64,000 nt of DNA, taken from assembly GCA_013365325.1 (NCBI GenBank), contig JABVXV010000065.1:1-64000 (forward strand). Direction: 5' to 3'. The position numbers were made by a program, and so were the translations under genes. Origin of the DNA: Dipetalonema caudispina. Lineage: Eukaryota; Nematoda; Chromadorea; Rhabditida; Onchocercidae. The notes under the pieces are model-generated. The model was not told where the DNA came from. It ran no database searches and saw only the letters and a program-made list of their open reading frames with translations. This document shows positions 39,947-52,500 of the stretch, in pieces (the stretch's first letter is position 1; every line of letters starts with the position of its first letter).

Positions 39947-40387
39947 ACGTTTTCTTCCTCCTTTCTCGCAATTTGATCCATAACCATTTTGCTTGTGCTA
40001 ATTTCGTGACGCATTCGTGCAGATCTACATGTTACGTGACGTATTTTTAAGTGTTCAAATTTACGTCTTAATTCACACGTAGTCTTACGCATTTACGTAT
40101 CTTTATGTTTTAAGTTCAGAAATCAGAATTTTCTTTCAATTTAATCTTACATAACGTAGATATCAAAGTGAAATTAGAACGTTAAGTTTATTAACTTATT
40201 CATTCAATTCATCCCCTCTAATTATGTCATATATTATTGCCAAAATTTTCCTTTACCTTCTAATGAATAATATCACGTAAAAACGTGAGATTTTACGTAG
40301 AATTGTTATAAATTTCAAAAAAAAAATTAAACGGAACAAAATTTTTTAAACAAATATGAAATGTAGGAAAAAAAAAAAAAGAAACGT
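39947..40387. other. Cluster of twelve ACGT tetramers
   Basis: ACGT starts at 39947, 40034, 40039, 40063, 40077, 40095, 40154, 40179, 40275, 40283, 40295 and 40384. Many sit in TTACGT or TACGTA/G context, and one pair forms TTACGTGACGTATT. In DNA with roughly 20% GC about one would be expected in 440 bases. ACGT is the core of several bZIP and bHLH-PAS sites (TGACGT, ACGTG), so a regulatory cluster is possible. It lies about 3.1-3.5 kb upstream of the DIP2 start. Confidence 0.45.
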
Positions 40388-41032
40388 AAAATGATTGTAA
40401 ATTTTATGTAAGATTTAAAAGGATCACAAAAATATAGCATTTTATGGATAATAGAAAATGTAGGAAAATTTTCATATTTAAATAAGTAAACATTATTTTT
40501 TAATTTTTTTTTCTTTGCTCATTCATTTACATATTAATTTCTTGCAATGTAATTATTACGATTATTTATTACTAAAATTATTTCATTTCTATTAAAAAAT
40601 TAACATTTATATGAGAGAAATTAACAATAACAAGTTTTCTTAAAAATTTTTCACCAATATGTTTTTACAATTTTTTGTTTAACAATTATTTGTTGCATAT
40701 ATTATCATATGTAATAGTATTTTATAATAGCTGTAAAATTTATTAAATGATAATTTCTTATTATTGTTATAAACTAATTTACCAATTTTAATTTCATTTC
40801 TAATTTTATTATCTTTGACTAATAGAAAGCATTTCTATTTTTACATAAAGTTTAATCTTTCATTCTTTTTCTTCTTTTTTTTTTCTTTTTCTTATTTATC
40901 TTTAATTATTTTAATCGAATATTTTTATTTCCAATTAATGGATATACAATGATTAGCGTGAAAAAAAAAAAAATTACGTACTTTATTATTTTAACATAAT
41001 TTTATGCATAATTTTAAAGAAAAATATAATGG

Positions 41033-41034
<2 letters not shown>

Positions 41035-41074
<40 letters not shown>
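41035..41074. repeat. Poly-A tract of 40 bases
   Basis: An uninterrupted run of A. No upstream retroposed gene body was recognised. Confidence 0.95.
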
Positions 41075-41076
<2 letters not shown>

Positions 41077-41818
41077 GATAAATATATTTAACAAAAATTT
41101 TCTTTTATTTGTTTCAGTTCAAAAGAAAAAAAAAAAAAAAAACTGTGTAAAAAGAAGAGCCAAGATGAAATAGGAATTTATTAAATTTCAAAAATAGTTT
41201 AACAAATTTGCCCAACAATAAATGTTATTTGCTATTGTATATGGAAAGGAATAAAGGATGGAATGGAATGGAATGGATAGTTGGATGAATTAAATATTAT
41301 TGCCAATACATTTTGGTTTGTTATTTTTCTCTTTTTATTGTTTTATTTAAAAAAAAGAAAAAAAAAAAAATTTTTAGATTTTCTTATGAAAATTATAATT
41401 TATAGTATATATATATATAACATAATTTTCATTGAAAAACTTTTATATTTTTGATATTTAATTTTGATTTATATATTATCAGAAATGAAATATAGAATAT
41501 ATTATACCTTACTTAGTATTTATATATTTTGTTTTTTTCCAACAATTGTTTGAAATTTCTATGAACAAATAGGCATGCATATATTCTGCAAAATAATATT
41601 ATATATTTATTACTTTGAAAAGTTTGTTTTTTTTTTTTTTTTGCTTTCCAGGCCTTTCCTATTAATCAATAAATGTTAGTGCTACTACTACTATTAATGG
41701 TCAGTTATTTCTATTCTCTTTGTTCCAACTTATATAAATGCTTTTTATGAAGCTTATATACAAATATTAATTACTCGTATCTTTTACACTGTATGTTTAT
41801 TATTTGATCATAATAATA

Positions 41819-41883
41819 ATGATGATAGTTACAGGATCACTAGCTGATCGTAATGATAATGATGATACTTACAGGATCACTAG
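41819..41883. repeat. Two-copy tandem duplication, 40-bp period
   Basis: ATGATGATAGTTACAGGATC at 41819 and its near copy with ATACTT at 41859, both running on to ACTAG, differ by one base over about 25. This is a recent local duplication. Confidence 0.85.
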
Positions 41884-43477
41884 TGCTACTTATAAATTAT
41901 TGTGCCAATTTTAATATTGAAATGATATAGTTACGAACTGTTTTTAAAATCTTTTTATTTATTAATCTTGAGTTCGTATCATAGCTATGCGTAAGGTTAC
42001 CGAAATTGATTTATAGATATCATCAATATTTATTTGAACAATAAATTATTAGTGAGAAAGTAACTTCATTTACATTATATAAAACTTTTGAGATATTTTA
42101 GTTTAATATGCTGTAAATATTCTCAAAATGATTTCTTATCTGAACATAACTAGTGAAATCTTTTTAAAATTGAATATAATATACGACGAATTTTCAAGTA
42201 TTTCGTTTCAGTCATTTTAAGCGAGTTAGTTCTTTTAATTTTTATCTTTTTTGTTTTTTACTTTCATTCACTACTGAAATAATGACAGTGTTAACTTATA
42301 GTTATTTTCAAAAATATAAAAATTTATATTGTAATTTTTATTTTTTTGTTTCTGTGAATTTTGATTTTTTTTTTTCTCTCTAATTTTTCTCTGAACTTTC
42401 ATCTTTTAATTTCTTTTTATTTGTTTGAAAGAAGAAATGAATAAGAGGATGATAAGAAATTAATGAAGTTTTATATGAAGATTTCGACCAGTTCCTTATA
42501 TTTATCTAAAAAATAATCGAATCAATTATAATATATTATTATCTATACTTCTATGCTTACATTATTATACTTAAAGAGCAATTATTAAATTTTTTCACAT
42601 AAGAAACATATATGAATAATTAGTTGTAGAAGCTATATTTATGTTACTTATTAAATATCTTTTATTGAGATTTGATGAATCATAATTCATTTATTTATCA
42701 ATCATCGGATGAATAAAGCCTAATTAAGTATTGATATCATAGATGATGAAAAATATGTTTAATATAATTAGGAGATTTTCTTTTGTGTTTCTTTTTTTTT
42801 TTTTTTTTTTTTTTTTTGGTTTAAAATCATTCTAGATATTCCCATAGATTTAGTGAACCATGTGACCCGTTTCTTGTACCATATTTATGATTAACATATT
42901 TACAATTGGAAGTTTACTTATATTATTATAGTTTGTAGCATTTTAAACTGTTATAAATTTACAAAATGAAAATGGGAGAAAATCTTCTCAATCTTTTCAT
43001 TCGTTATTATCTTTAATAATCTTTTTAAGCTTTTATTATAGTTAATTACATTACAGCAAATATATAAATATAAACAAATCTATAATATATGCATTTCTTC
43101 ATAGGGAACAATTTTAGACGTTTTTCTAATTTTGACGAAGGTAATTTTAAACCATTTTGACGAAGCAATTTCTAAACTGGCATTGAGATGTGATTTTAAT
43201 TTTAAGTGTAATGTAGATGAGTGACATAACTTCATTGTAAGTTTTAAATTTTCATTTGATATGATTTAAGAAAAGGTATTGTTTCAAGATTGTTGAAAAA
43301 TTGATACGCTAAGGTTTTTTATTTTCACTGAATGCTGTTGTATGTTACCATAGTTTTTTGCATTTATAATTAACGACCGTTGGAACTAGATTTCTGTGAA
43401 GCATTCGCGATTCACCGTGTTATCGTTTTTCCTACTTTTTTTTTTTTTTTTTTTTAATTTCTTATCTCTAAATGGTT

Positions 43478-43487
43478 GATATTGCAG
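43478..43487 (+). promoter_or_regulatory. Candidate splice acceptor (trans- or cis-) of the DIP2 first exon
   Basis: A long poly-T tract, then AATTTCTTATCTC and TGATATTGCAG, ends at 43487. It lies 41 bases before the DIP2 ATG at 43529. Spliced-leader trans-splicing is the simplest reading. The 41 bases are also open and phase-compatible with an upstream cis exon (see findings). Confidence 0.5.
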
Positions 43488-43528
43488 GCGGCGGACGACG
43501 GTGTCTTTGGAACCATCAAATTATCGTG

Positions 43529-46500
43529 ATGGTTGATGCTATTGATGTATCAAGCCTTCCATCTGACGTACGTGAACGTCTTGCTCAGCTTGATTTAGAG
43601 TTATCAGAAGGTGAAATGTTTAAAATTATATGAATCATAGTAATATTATTATCTCCATTAATAAAGTTATTTTAAATTTTAAATCCATAAAATTACTCTA
43701 GCGTTCAATGGAATTTTTTCATAGAGACAATTAATGATATACTTTACAAAGCTATGCATGAATCATCTTATATATGGTTTATATTGACAGTAATTAAACC
43801 AGTTCGTTTGGTAGGTGCTTTGATTGTTAGATTGTTGATGATTTGTACAAAATATTTGATAATTGTTTGTTCATTTCAAGGCGACATCACGCAAAAAGGA
43901 TATGATAAAAAAAGATACTTGTTATTGGGACCTTATTTACGAATAAAAAGAGATGGTATGGTTTATTTTTTTTTTTTTTTTAATTGGAAAAATTTGTGTC
44001 AATTTTTGTAAAGAAACATGAAAAAGATAAGGAAGTTTGTTTCTACAACAACGAACATTGTTCAGAATATACTAGAAATGTGATAATCATAAAATAAATG
44101 ATGTAAATAAGTTCAGAGTTGTAGAAATCATCTAGAAATTTGATAAATAACGTTTAGAAGCTTGAATTCTTTTGCAGGTAGTAAAGCTATTTCAAGTCCA
44201 AGTACAAGGGCGCATAGGAAGCACCAGCGGCGTCTTACACGTGATGAGTCACGTTTTCATTCAGGTATTCTTTGAGGATATATGCAATATAGTTGATGAA
44301 GTTTTGCATGATGTTTATTGCAATAAATTTGTTGCTCTAACCTCACGCATGCGATAGCATATTTACTGATGATTCTTTAGCTTTTGGGAAGTAAGGTAAA
44401 ATTCATTACATCGGAACCCTTTGATCCTGTTGGCATCAAGTTCGTCCTTGCTAAACTATTGCTTGCTCTTACTTGAAGTCGTGCCTTAGATGCAGGGATT
44501 GTTCATCAAATACGATTTCAAATTAATATTGAATTCCACACATCAGTTCGTCTTTTTGAGCTTATCCATTCATCTTGATCATATTTAAAACTGCTGTAGA
44601 GTTATTATGGCCAGATACTCTAATAAGTATTTGTTGACCATCGATAGTGTGATCATTGACTTGGTTGGGAGTTTTTCTTTCGTAGCTAGCGATGGGTAAC
44701 TTATTTTATGAATGTTTACATAAGGTCATGCTTAGCTTGCAGTCACATCATTTTTGAAGATATGATACCTTGAATAATCAGGGAATAACTTTCCAGACAT
44801 GCCACAATTTTAATTTTGTCATTTTATTAGGTTTTTAGATATTTAAATCATTCCTTTTATTAATTAACAAATCACGAACAGTTAACAAGTTGCAGAAATA
44901 CATGCTGAAGCAGTGCAACAGGCATTAGCCGAATATTCCGAAGGTTTATTTTCATTGTTTTTATCAGTTTTTCTTCTATGATTTTGATAGAGAATAAAAC
45001 TACAAAAGTTAATATATATGAAGTAAATTATTGCAAAAGATTGGGAAATAGAGATGAAAGAGGGTCGTAAGAAATTAATGGGTGTTGCGTTATCACACTG
45101 ATTCTTTATTTGCTACTAATAGTATTAATAGCGAAGTGGATGAAACATCTGTTCAAAGCTGGAAGAGAAAAAGGAGGTGAGAAAGAACATTGAAATAGTA
45201 AAGTATGTTTCCGTTTCAAAACCTTATAACATTGCTTCAATTTTGCAGGGAAAAAGGAAAAGCCGAACATTTTGCCACCCGTAAAACGACGTGGTACTGA
45301 GACAAAACGAGAAAGGCATCGAGCGTCTGGTAATTCTATAAATATATTTTCAATAATTTGCTGATATAAACGGAGATTTACAAAGAAAAAAAATTTTTCG
45401 ATTCAGAAATTATCTCCTCTAGATCTTCTATTTAATATACAAATATTTTTGAACGCAAATAGTTAAGATTTACTATCATTCAAGTCTACAGTAGCGTGGT
45501 TCATAGTGAATTTAGTGATTTTAATTTTATTAAAACTAAATATCAGATTGAAATCTGATTTGATTTGGTAAAATTGTTATACAGATAGCAGTTCTGAAGA
45601 TGATAGCATGTTTGATAGTACTGATCGCAGCAAGGGTACATCATCAACGTTGTCACTAAATGAACAGCAGAAGAAAAGTTTAACTAATGGCTCCCAAAAT
45701 TCAGGTAAAGCTTTTGTTCTCAGCGTTTTCCTTCGCACTAGATGTAAATAAGTGAGAATGTAAATTAGGGGATGTAAGTAAATAAAAAATTTTCCTAAGG
45801 CACAATTGCTTTTTAAGTTGGAGGCATATATGGTATGAGTAATGTCAGCAGAAGTTTTCGCTTGTATTTTTCAAGCAGTCAAATTTCTGAATTCTAAATT
45901 TCAGATGCTTCATCGTTTGCTCCACCACCTGATATTACAACAACTGCTGTAGCAAATGGAGTTGTAGTACAAAGGGTATTCCAGGATCGGAGAAAACAGG
46001 TAACATTTGCATGCCAAATAGTACATTACTGGTTTGGTATTCAGTTACTTTCCTTATATTTATCTGCTGAGTTTGCTATTTATAAAATATTTAAAACGAG
46101 ACTGTTCTGTTATTTCAGACATAATTTTAGTTGATATTACTATGAGCAAACTCCGATATTCATTATAACTGTATCGTTTATGGTTCGCTGTAAATTTCAG
46201 GAATTTTGTAAAGTTTTTGTACTTATTTCTTTTCCTTCCGAATTTTGGCAACTTTTTGAGAGTAGTAACAAATACACTTCGAGTCTTTTTCTTTTGTTAT
46301 TTAATTATGATTCCATATTAACTTACTTTTATCAAGTGATCAGTGAAGAGGTGTTTCATATTTTCAGAAGCCTAATGATGATGACTGGAAGGATAAAAAG
46401 ATTATAAAGGAAAATGAGCGGAATGCCATGAAAAAAGTGACGGATACAGAGCAAGCTATATTGAAGAATGATGTCATTTACGCAAATGACGTTGCTGAAA

Positions 46501-49500
46501 GTGACATATCTGTAACAAATATAACCAATCAAGATTATCAGAACGCAGTTGTGCGTAAGTTAATTTGACGTCTTTTGTATGTAAGACGGTTCGTTTATTG
46601 CTTTTAATCTTATTTGTATTTGAGCAAGCATATGATTGTATATATTTTGGTTTCTGATTAACAAATGATTTAAAATCCAACTTTTTTAGTCTTAAAAATT
46701 AAACAATCCCTTTTAAACTTTAGTAGCTTCATTCTTTTATTTCTTTATTTTGCTATAAATAGTCCGTATTAAATTTATCGGGATTACGTAAGCTTTTCTA
46801 AGGATCCATTTGTGGTTATCCTAACACTAAGAACCTGTAATGCACTGACTAACTAACGGTTTCTACGATTTATGCTTTTTTCAATCGAAATAACTTATTT
46901 TAAACTGTCTAATTGATAAAAAGAGTTTTAATCTAGTTTCCTCGTTGTCAGCGCTGAAACCGGTCAGAGTTTCGTTGAAAATTCAACAATTAGTACATTC
47001 ATTGCAGGTGAGTCAGTTTGTGTTTTTATTTCATTTCTGTTATCCGAACAATGATTTCATGCACTTAGACAAGGAAGTAAAGGAGAAGTTTAGAATGGAA
47101 AGGGGACGGCAATCGTTATAAATTTTTAACTTCTGTTCCTCCAATTACTTTTCTCTATCATTTACTCTGTTTGTTGCATTTCATCAAGTTGCCAAATCTG
47201 ATTAACAGTTCCTTAAATTATTGTTTTTTAATTGGAATACTAAATTACTTTTATCAATTGCATCTATTATTGTGTTCAATATTACGCTTCGGTATTTGTA
47301 ATGGCAAAGCAATTATTTGTTCGATCCCCTTAAGAAGTTTCATATTTCTGTCTATAGAAGATTGAAAATTTAGCAGAAAAACTAATATTACTTAAATGAA
47401 ATTACTAGTTGATAGTTTTGAAGTCTGAAAAGTAGATTTTTAGACTTTAAAACTAATGCTTATCAGTTCAAGTTATCGGAACTTAATGCCAAGAAAAAAT
47501 GATGTATGTTGGGATTATAAAGTAGCTGAACATTTGTTCGTTCTTTTTCTTTCTATATTTCAAATTAGTCTGTTTTGTAGAAGTAGACTTTTTGTTCACA
47601 TAAATGTCTAGTATTAAATGTCTTTTCCTGTCGTCGACAAAGCTTAGAATTTGTAAAATTTGAATATTAGAAAATTCTGGTAACGTATAAGAGCTTTAAT
47701 TTCACAACCCCAAACTGCATGTTTACTAATGGAATGTTTCAATTTTCTTTTTCTCGTATATTATTAATGTTACACTATGAAAAACTGCTTTATAAAGAGC
47801 AATTTATTACTGCCAAAATTTTCCCGGAACATCATCGGATAGATCGTTGACGTAATGTGTAGTTGTAGTTTTGAATTATTATTATATACAATGAATTTTT
47901 GTTTACAATCAAACACAAGAATTGATGTTACACTATGAAAAATTGTTGAAATTATCTGCAACGAATTTTGTATCTAATTAAACGTTAAGATTTGATGATT
48001 GATGGCTGATATGTGGCTATAAATATGAACGATTTCATCTTTCATTGCATCTAAACAATCTTAAGCGCATTCTATTATGTTGAAAGTTTTGTGTGATTCG
48101 CCACATTTCTTATCATTTGCTAGTTATTTGAAAAACTGCTTTGGAAAATTTCTAGATTGTTATCAATCAGCAATGATTTCCACAATTTCTTCATCTTTTT
48201 CCATGGTTTTCCTTGATTTTTATTATTTCTTCGGATTCCATTACTTCATATCCCTTTAAAATGCCTTTATTAACTATTAAAATCTGAAAATCAATAACAC
48301 TTTTAAACTGTTCAAGGATTTTAATAAATGTACAATTATTGCTAATGGCATAATTTGTTAAAATTATTAATGAAAAGGAAAAGAAAAAAAAGCAAAAGAT
48401 AAAATTCATAATAGTCATCTGTCTTACACACTGATGTGCCAGTTTACATTATTTTATAAAATTTGAGAAGAATATATACATATATATCCGAGTTCTTAGC
48501 TTATTTATCTTTAGTTGCTTTACCGCTATGTTTTCATCTGTCGATTTTCTGCAATGACATCTGATGTATCTCGGTAAATTTTCTTTTTTTCTCATACGTT
48601 TTTAACTTCTTTGTAATTAAAATTAAGACAAGTTGAGTATGGAAAGCTGTTTTTTATCTTGTCTTCTCTTTAAAATGTTAAGTTGTCGTAACCCTATATC
48701 ATATATATATATATATCAGAAGTTGCCGTTTTAGCCTATTTGTTCTTTAAAATTTTTAATTTTTTCTTTTCCTTTCTACTTTCAAACTTTTCTACTATTC
48801 AAAAATCGTACTATTTTCTCATAAATTTCAAAAATGGCATACAATTTTTCTTTTTTTTTTTTTTTGTTTTAACTTTTTTTTTTAATGCTAGATAAATTGC
48901 AATTCATTATGGAATTAGTATGATAAATAGTTAGTATCAGTTCTTGGCACGGGATTGAAGTAAGTCAAAAAATGCTGATTGTAATAATGAATTATGAAAG
49001 AAGTATGATAAATGGCGTTTTTGTCGATGTTATAGCTTAGTGGAATTATTTGAAACGAACAATAGTCAAATTACAATTTATACTTTATTTTCTTTTTCTT
49101 CTTTATTTGTTCTTTGTTTTTTTTTTTTTTTTTTTTTCATTTTTTTTTTTGGTTTTGTTTTTACTTTTTCATTTTCATTGTTTTGTTTTGCTTTTTTTTA
49201 TGTTTCCATTCATTCTTTCCTCTCTTTCATTTTGTATCCTTTTTTTTTTCCTTTTTTTGATTTGCTAAATAATATTAATATATAAATTATGAATTCTGTT
49301 GTCGTATAAAATTCTTTTTTATAGAAATAGTTGTAAACAAATACGTTTACATGTAGACGTACTATCAATATGAAATCAGATAACTGATTTTATTGCAAAA
49401 TAATTTTAACATGCTAAATGTCATTAATTACTTTGTCATTTTTCATCTCTTATTTCCGAACGTATATTAGCTGTTGAAGAAAGAGAAAATGCTTTTTTTT

Positions 49501-52500
49501 TTTTTAAACCTTTTTATTTCACTTTTGGAAACAAAAAAAAAAAAAAAAAAGAAGAGAGGGCAGTTTAAATTTTTTACCCAATTAGGAAAGGGTTAAGAAA
49601 TTTTTTAGAATACTAATTTTATAAAATCGAATCTAATAAGAATTAATTTATGTGTTTATAACAATACTGTGTTATGTTCGATTCATATTTTATATCGTAT
49701 TTTTCTATAACACCTTGTGTAGGATATTGGTCTTATGCTTCTCATCAGTCATTTTTTTTTTCTCCTTCCTAAAGTATTTAAATCGTTGTTACACCATAAA
49801 TTTATCTTAATGCATTTCGAAAAGCTAGTCATTTACATTGGTTCCAATCGTAAATTCGCCTTAAATTATCGATTTTGAAATTAGTTGACATGAATGTTCT
49901 ACTTAATTGATGTGATCTGATATACTTTTACTTCTTCGCTTATCCTTAATTCTTCTCGCCTTCAGTTTATTATCATTTAATTGACTAATCAATATGTCTT
50001 TGCTACTGATAAAGATTCTTCATCCACAGCAACCATCTTCATTTAACTCGCAACCCACTCATCCATCACATTTTACGTATCATGTATCTTCACCGGACAA
50101 CATCACATCTAAGTTTGTAGCTGAAGTTTCGAAAAAAACACACGAAGCTGGTATACGGACGAATCTTCGTCGAAAATGGGAATCACATGCTATTGACAGG
50201 CGATCCAAACGGTTCGGCATAAGCGATATTTGCAGACGGAAAATTTCATCTTCGTCGAATGAAAATGGTACCACCGTTAGATCTACCAGCGTTACCGCAT
50301 TGCTACGGAATTCCATTTCAACAGCAATGCTTCCTATGAAATTGCAACATTTTCCCGAAACAAATATGATAACGAATGGTTATGGTAATGTAACAACTGA
50401 TTGTGGTGTCGATGAACCGATAACTTGTTTGAATGACGGTGGTAAAGTGGAAAATACTACCAACCCGTTGCTTCTGAAATCCTTTCATCCTTCGATGACT
50501 ACCACGTGTCGATTACCCAACGGTACTGTTGCTAAGTCAGCATCTACGGAATCTTTAAACGAAACATTTGAAGCAGTACTGGAATCATTGCGACGTTCGT
50601 TAAAAAAGCATCAGCCTCGAAATACGCCTTTCGGACGGACCATATTAACAGAGGGAGTTTCGGTAGCTATTAGAAAATTTAATCCATTATATTCCTACAA
50701 GAAGTTATCATTGAAGCGTTTCAAAGATGAGCGTAATTTCGTGGAACAGAAGTTAAATACTTTTATTAGAATTTCGGATTTGGGTTTGGGTCGAAAATTT
50801 GTCAAAGTGTCTGATCTAAAATGTTGCAAGTATTTTTATGAATCGCATATATTGCATGAATGCCGGCTAATGAGTTTACAGAGACCGAAGAAAAAGCCAC
50901 TACATGAATACTATAATGATGACGACGTGGAATTAGAAGGTTACTTCCTTAAAATTTCCATTTTTGATCATTTTAGGTAAATGAGGAAAAAAATTGTCAG
51001 AAATTTGATTATTCATTTCGAAGTAGGTTTCTTTAATTTTTTTTGAGGAAAAATTTTTGAAAATCCGCATTTAACATTCTAAACAGCTTCATTTAGCATC
51101 TACTTTTAATGATATTTATCCATTTTTTAAGATGCAAGAATGTCTAATGCGAGAAAATATGAAATTACAGCATTAGCTAGAGTCGTTGATCCATTAGCAC
51201 CACGTCCAGAAGGTTCCATGATCTGTCCAGCACGTGGTGATCATGCGTCTGTATCTACAAGTTTGCCACGTTCTATTGATTCCGCATTACATAAGTATGG
51301 TGCGGCACAACCAAGAATGGTAGCTGCTGTTGTATTGGATCATTGTGCTCGGCCGGCTTATTCACTCACATATGGTAAGTATTTAGAACGATATTACGGA
51401 GAAAAATGATTGACGTAAATTTTCCAATGAGAGATTTTTATTTATTTCAGGTAAACTTTTAAGTCGTGCTACCAAAGTTGCCCATATGTTATTAACAAAG
51501 CTTGTTCCTGGCGTAGTTGGCAAGGAAAAAGTTCAGTTATGTAAAAGTGGTGATCGAGTAGCTTTGGTAAATATTTTTAAATTAATAGCAGTCGATTTTG
51601 TATTTGTTGTTAGATAAATTTTCAAGTAAATTGATAAGCTATGATGCGAAATCGAATAATTTCGCACTGTATTTAAATTTACAAGACATTGAGATATTCT
51701 TTCTCACGAATGCATCCAGTATATTGAGTAAAAGAATTTAACAGAAGAGTGATCATTATATGATAGTCTTGGAATTTAATTAGATTTAAAACCGATATTC
51801 TTTTCGTCCAGGTCTATCCGAATACGGAACCTCTTTCATTTTTGGTCGCTTTCTACGGGTGTATTCTAGCTGGAATTATTCCAGTACCAGTTGAAGTGCC
51901 ACTTACCAGACGGGTATATTCTTTCTTTCCTTTTGTCTGTATCATATTTCTTTGCATTATTGATGCTTTTTTCTAGGTAAACAAATAGTCTTCTTACTTA
52001 TCATTAGCGTATTCATCTGAATAATTAATCATTCTAGGGTGTTTTATATAATTTTCTTAGTTTCACTTAAATTATATTTCATAGTGCAACAACGTATAAT
52101 TGTACATTTATTCATTTCAGGATGCGGGTATCCAACAACTTGGCTTTTTGCTGGGAAGTTGTGGTGTGAAGGTAGCTCTTACATCTGATGCATGTTACAA
52201 AGGTCTACCGAAACGTTCATCAAACAGTCAGAGCTATCCTAATTCTAGTGCTCCATTAATACCTGGCAGTGAAATTATTGATTTCAAAGGATGGCCACGA
52301 CTTGTCTGGCTTACAACTGAACATTTGGTAAGATTTTGTAGGAGTAAATTTCAATAGTATGTTTTAGCGGACTTTTAGCAAATGATCATCGAGCATTTAC
52401 TGGTGCAAATGAATTATTGCTGAAAACACTACCTTATGAGTGTCAAATTTTATAGATCACTTTTTTAGATTCACTAGCGTCTAGCAATCCTCTGAAAGTA

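Noticed and set aside
41035..41170. Poly-A tract as the tail of a processed pseudogene
   Set aside because: No gene body or target-site duplication is recognisable upstream.
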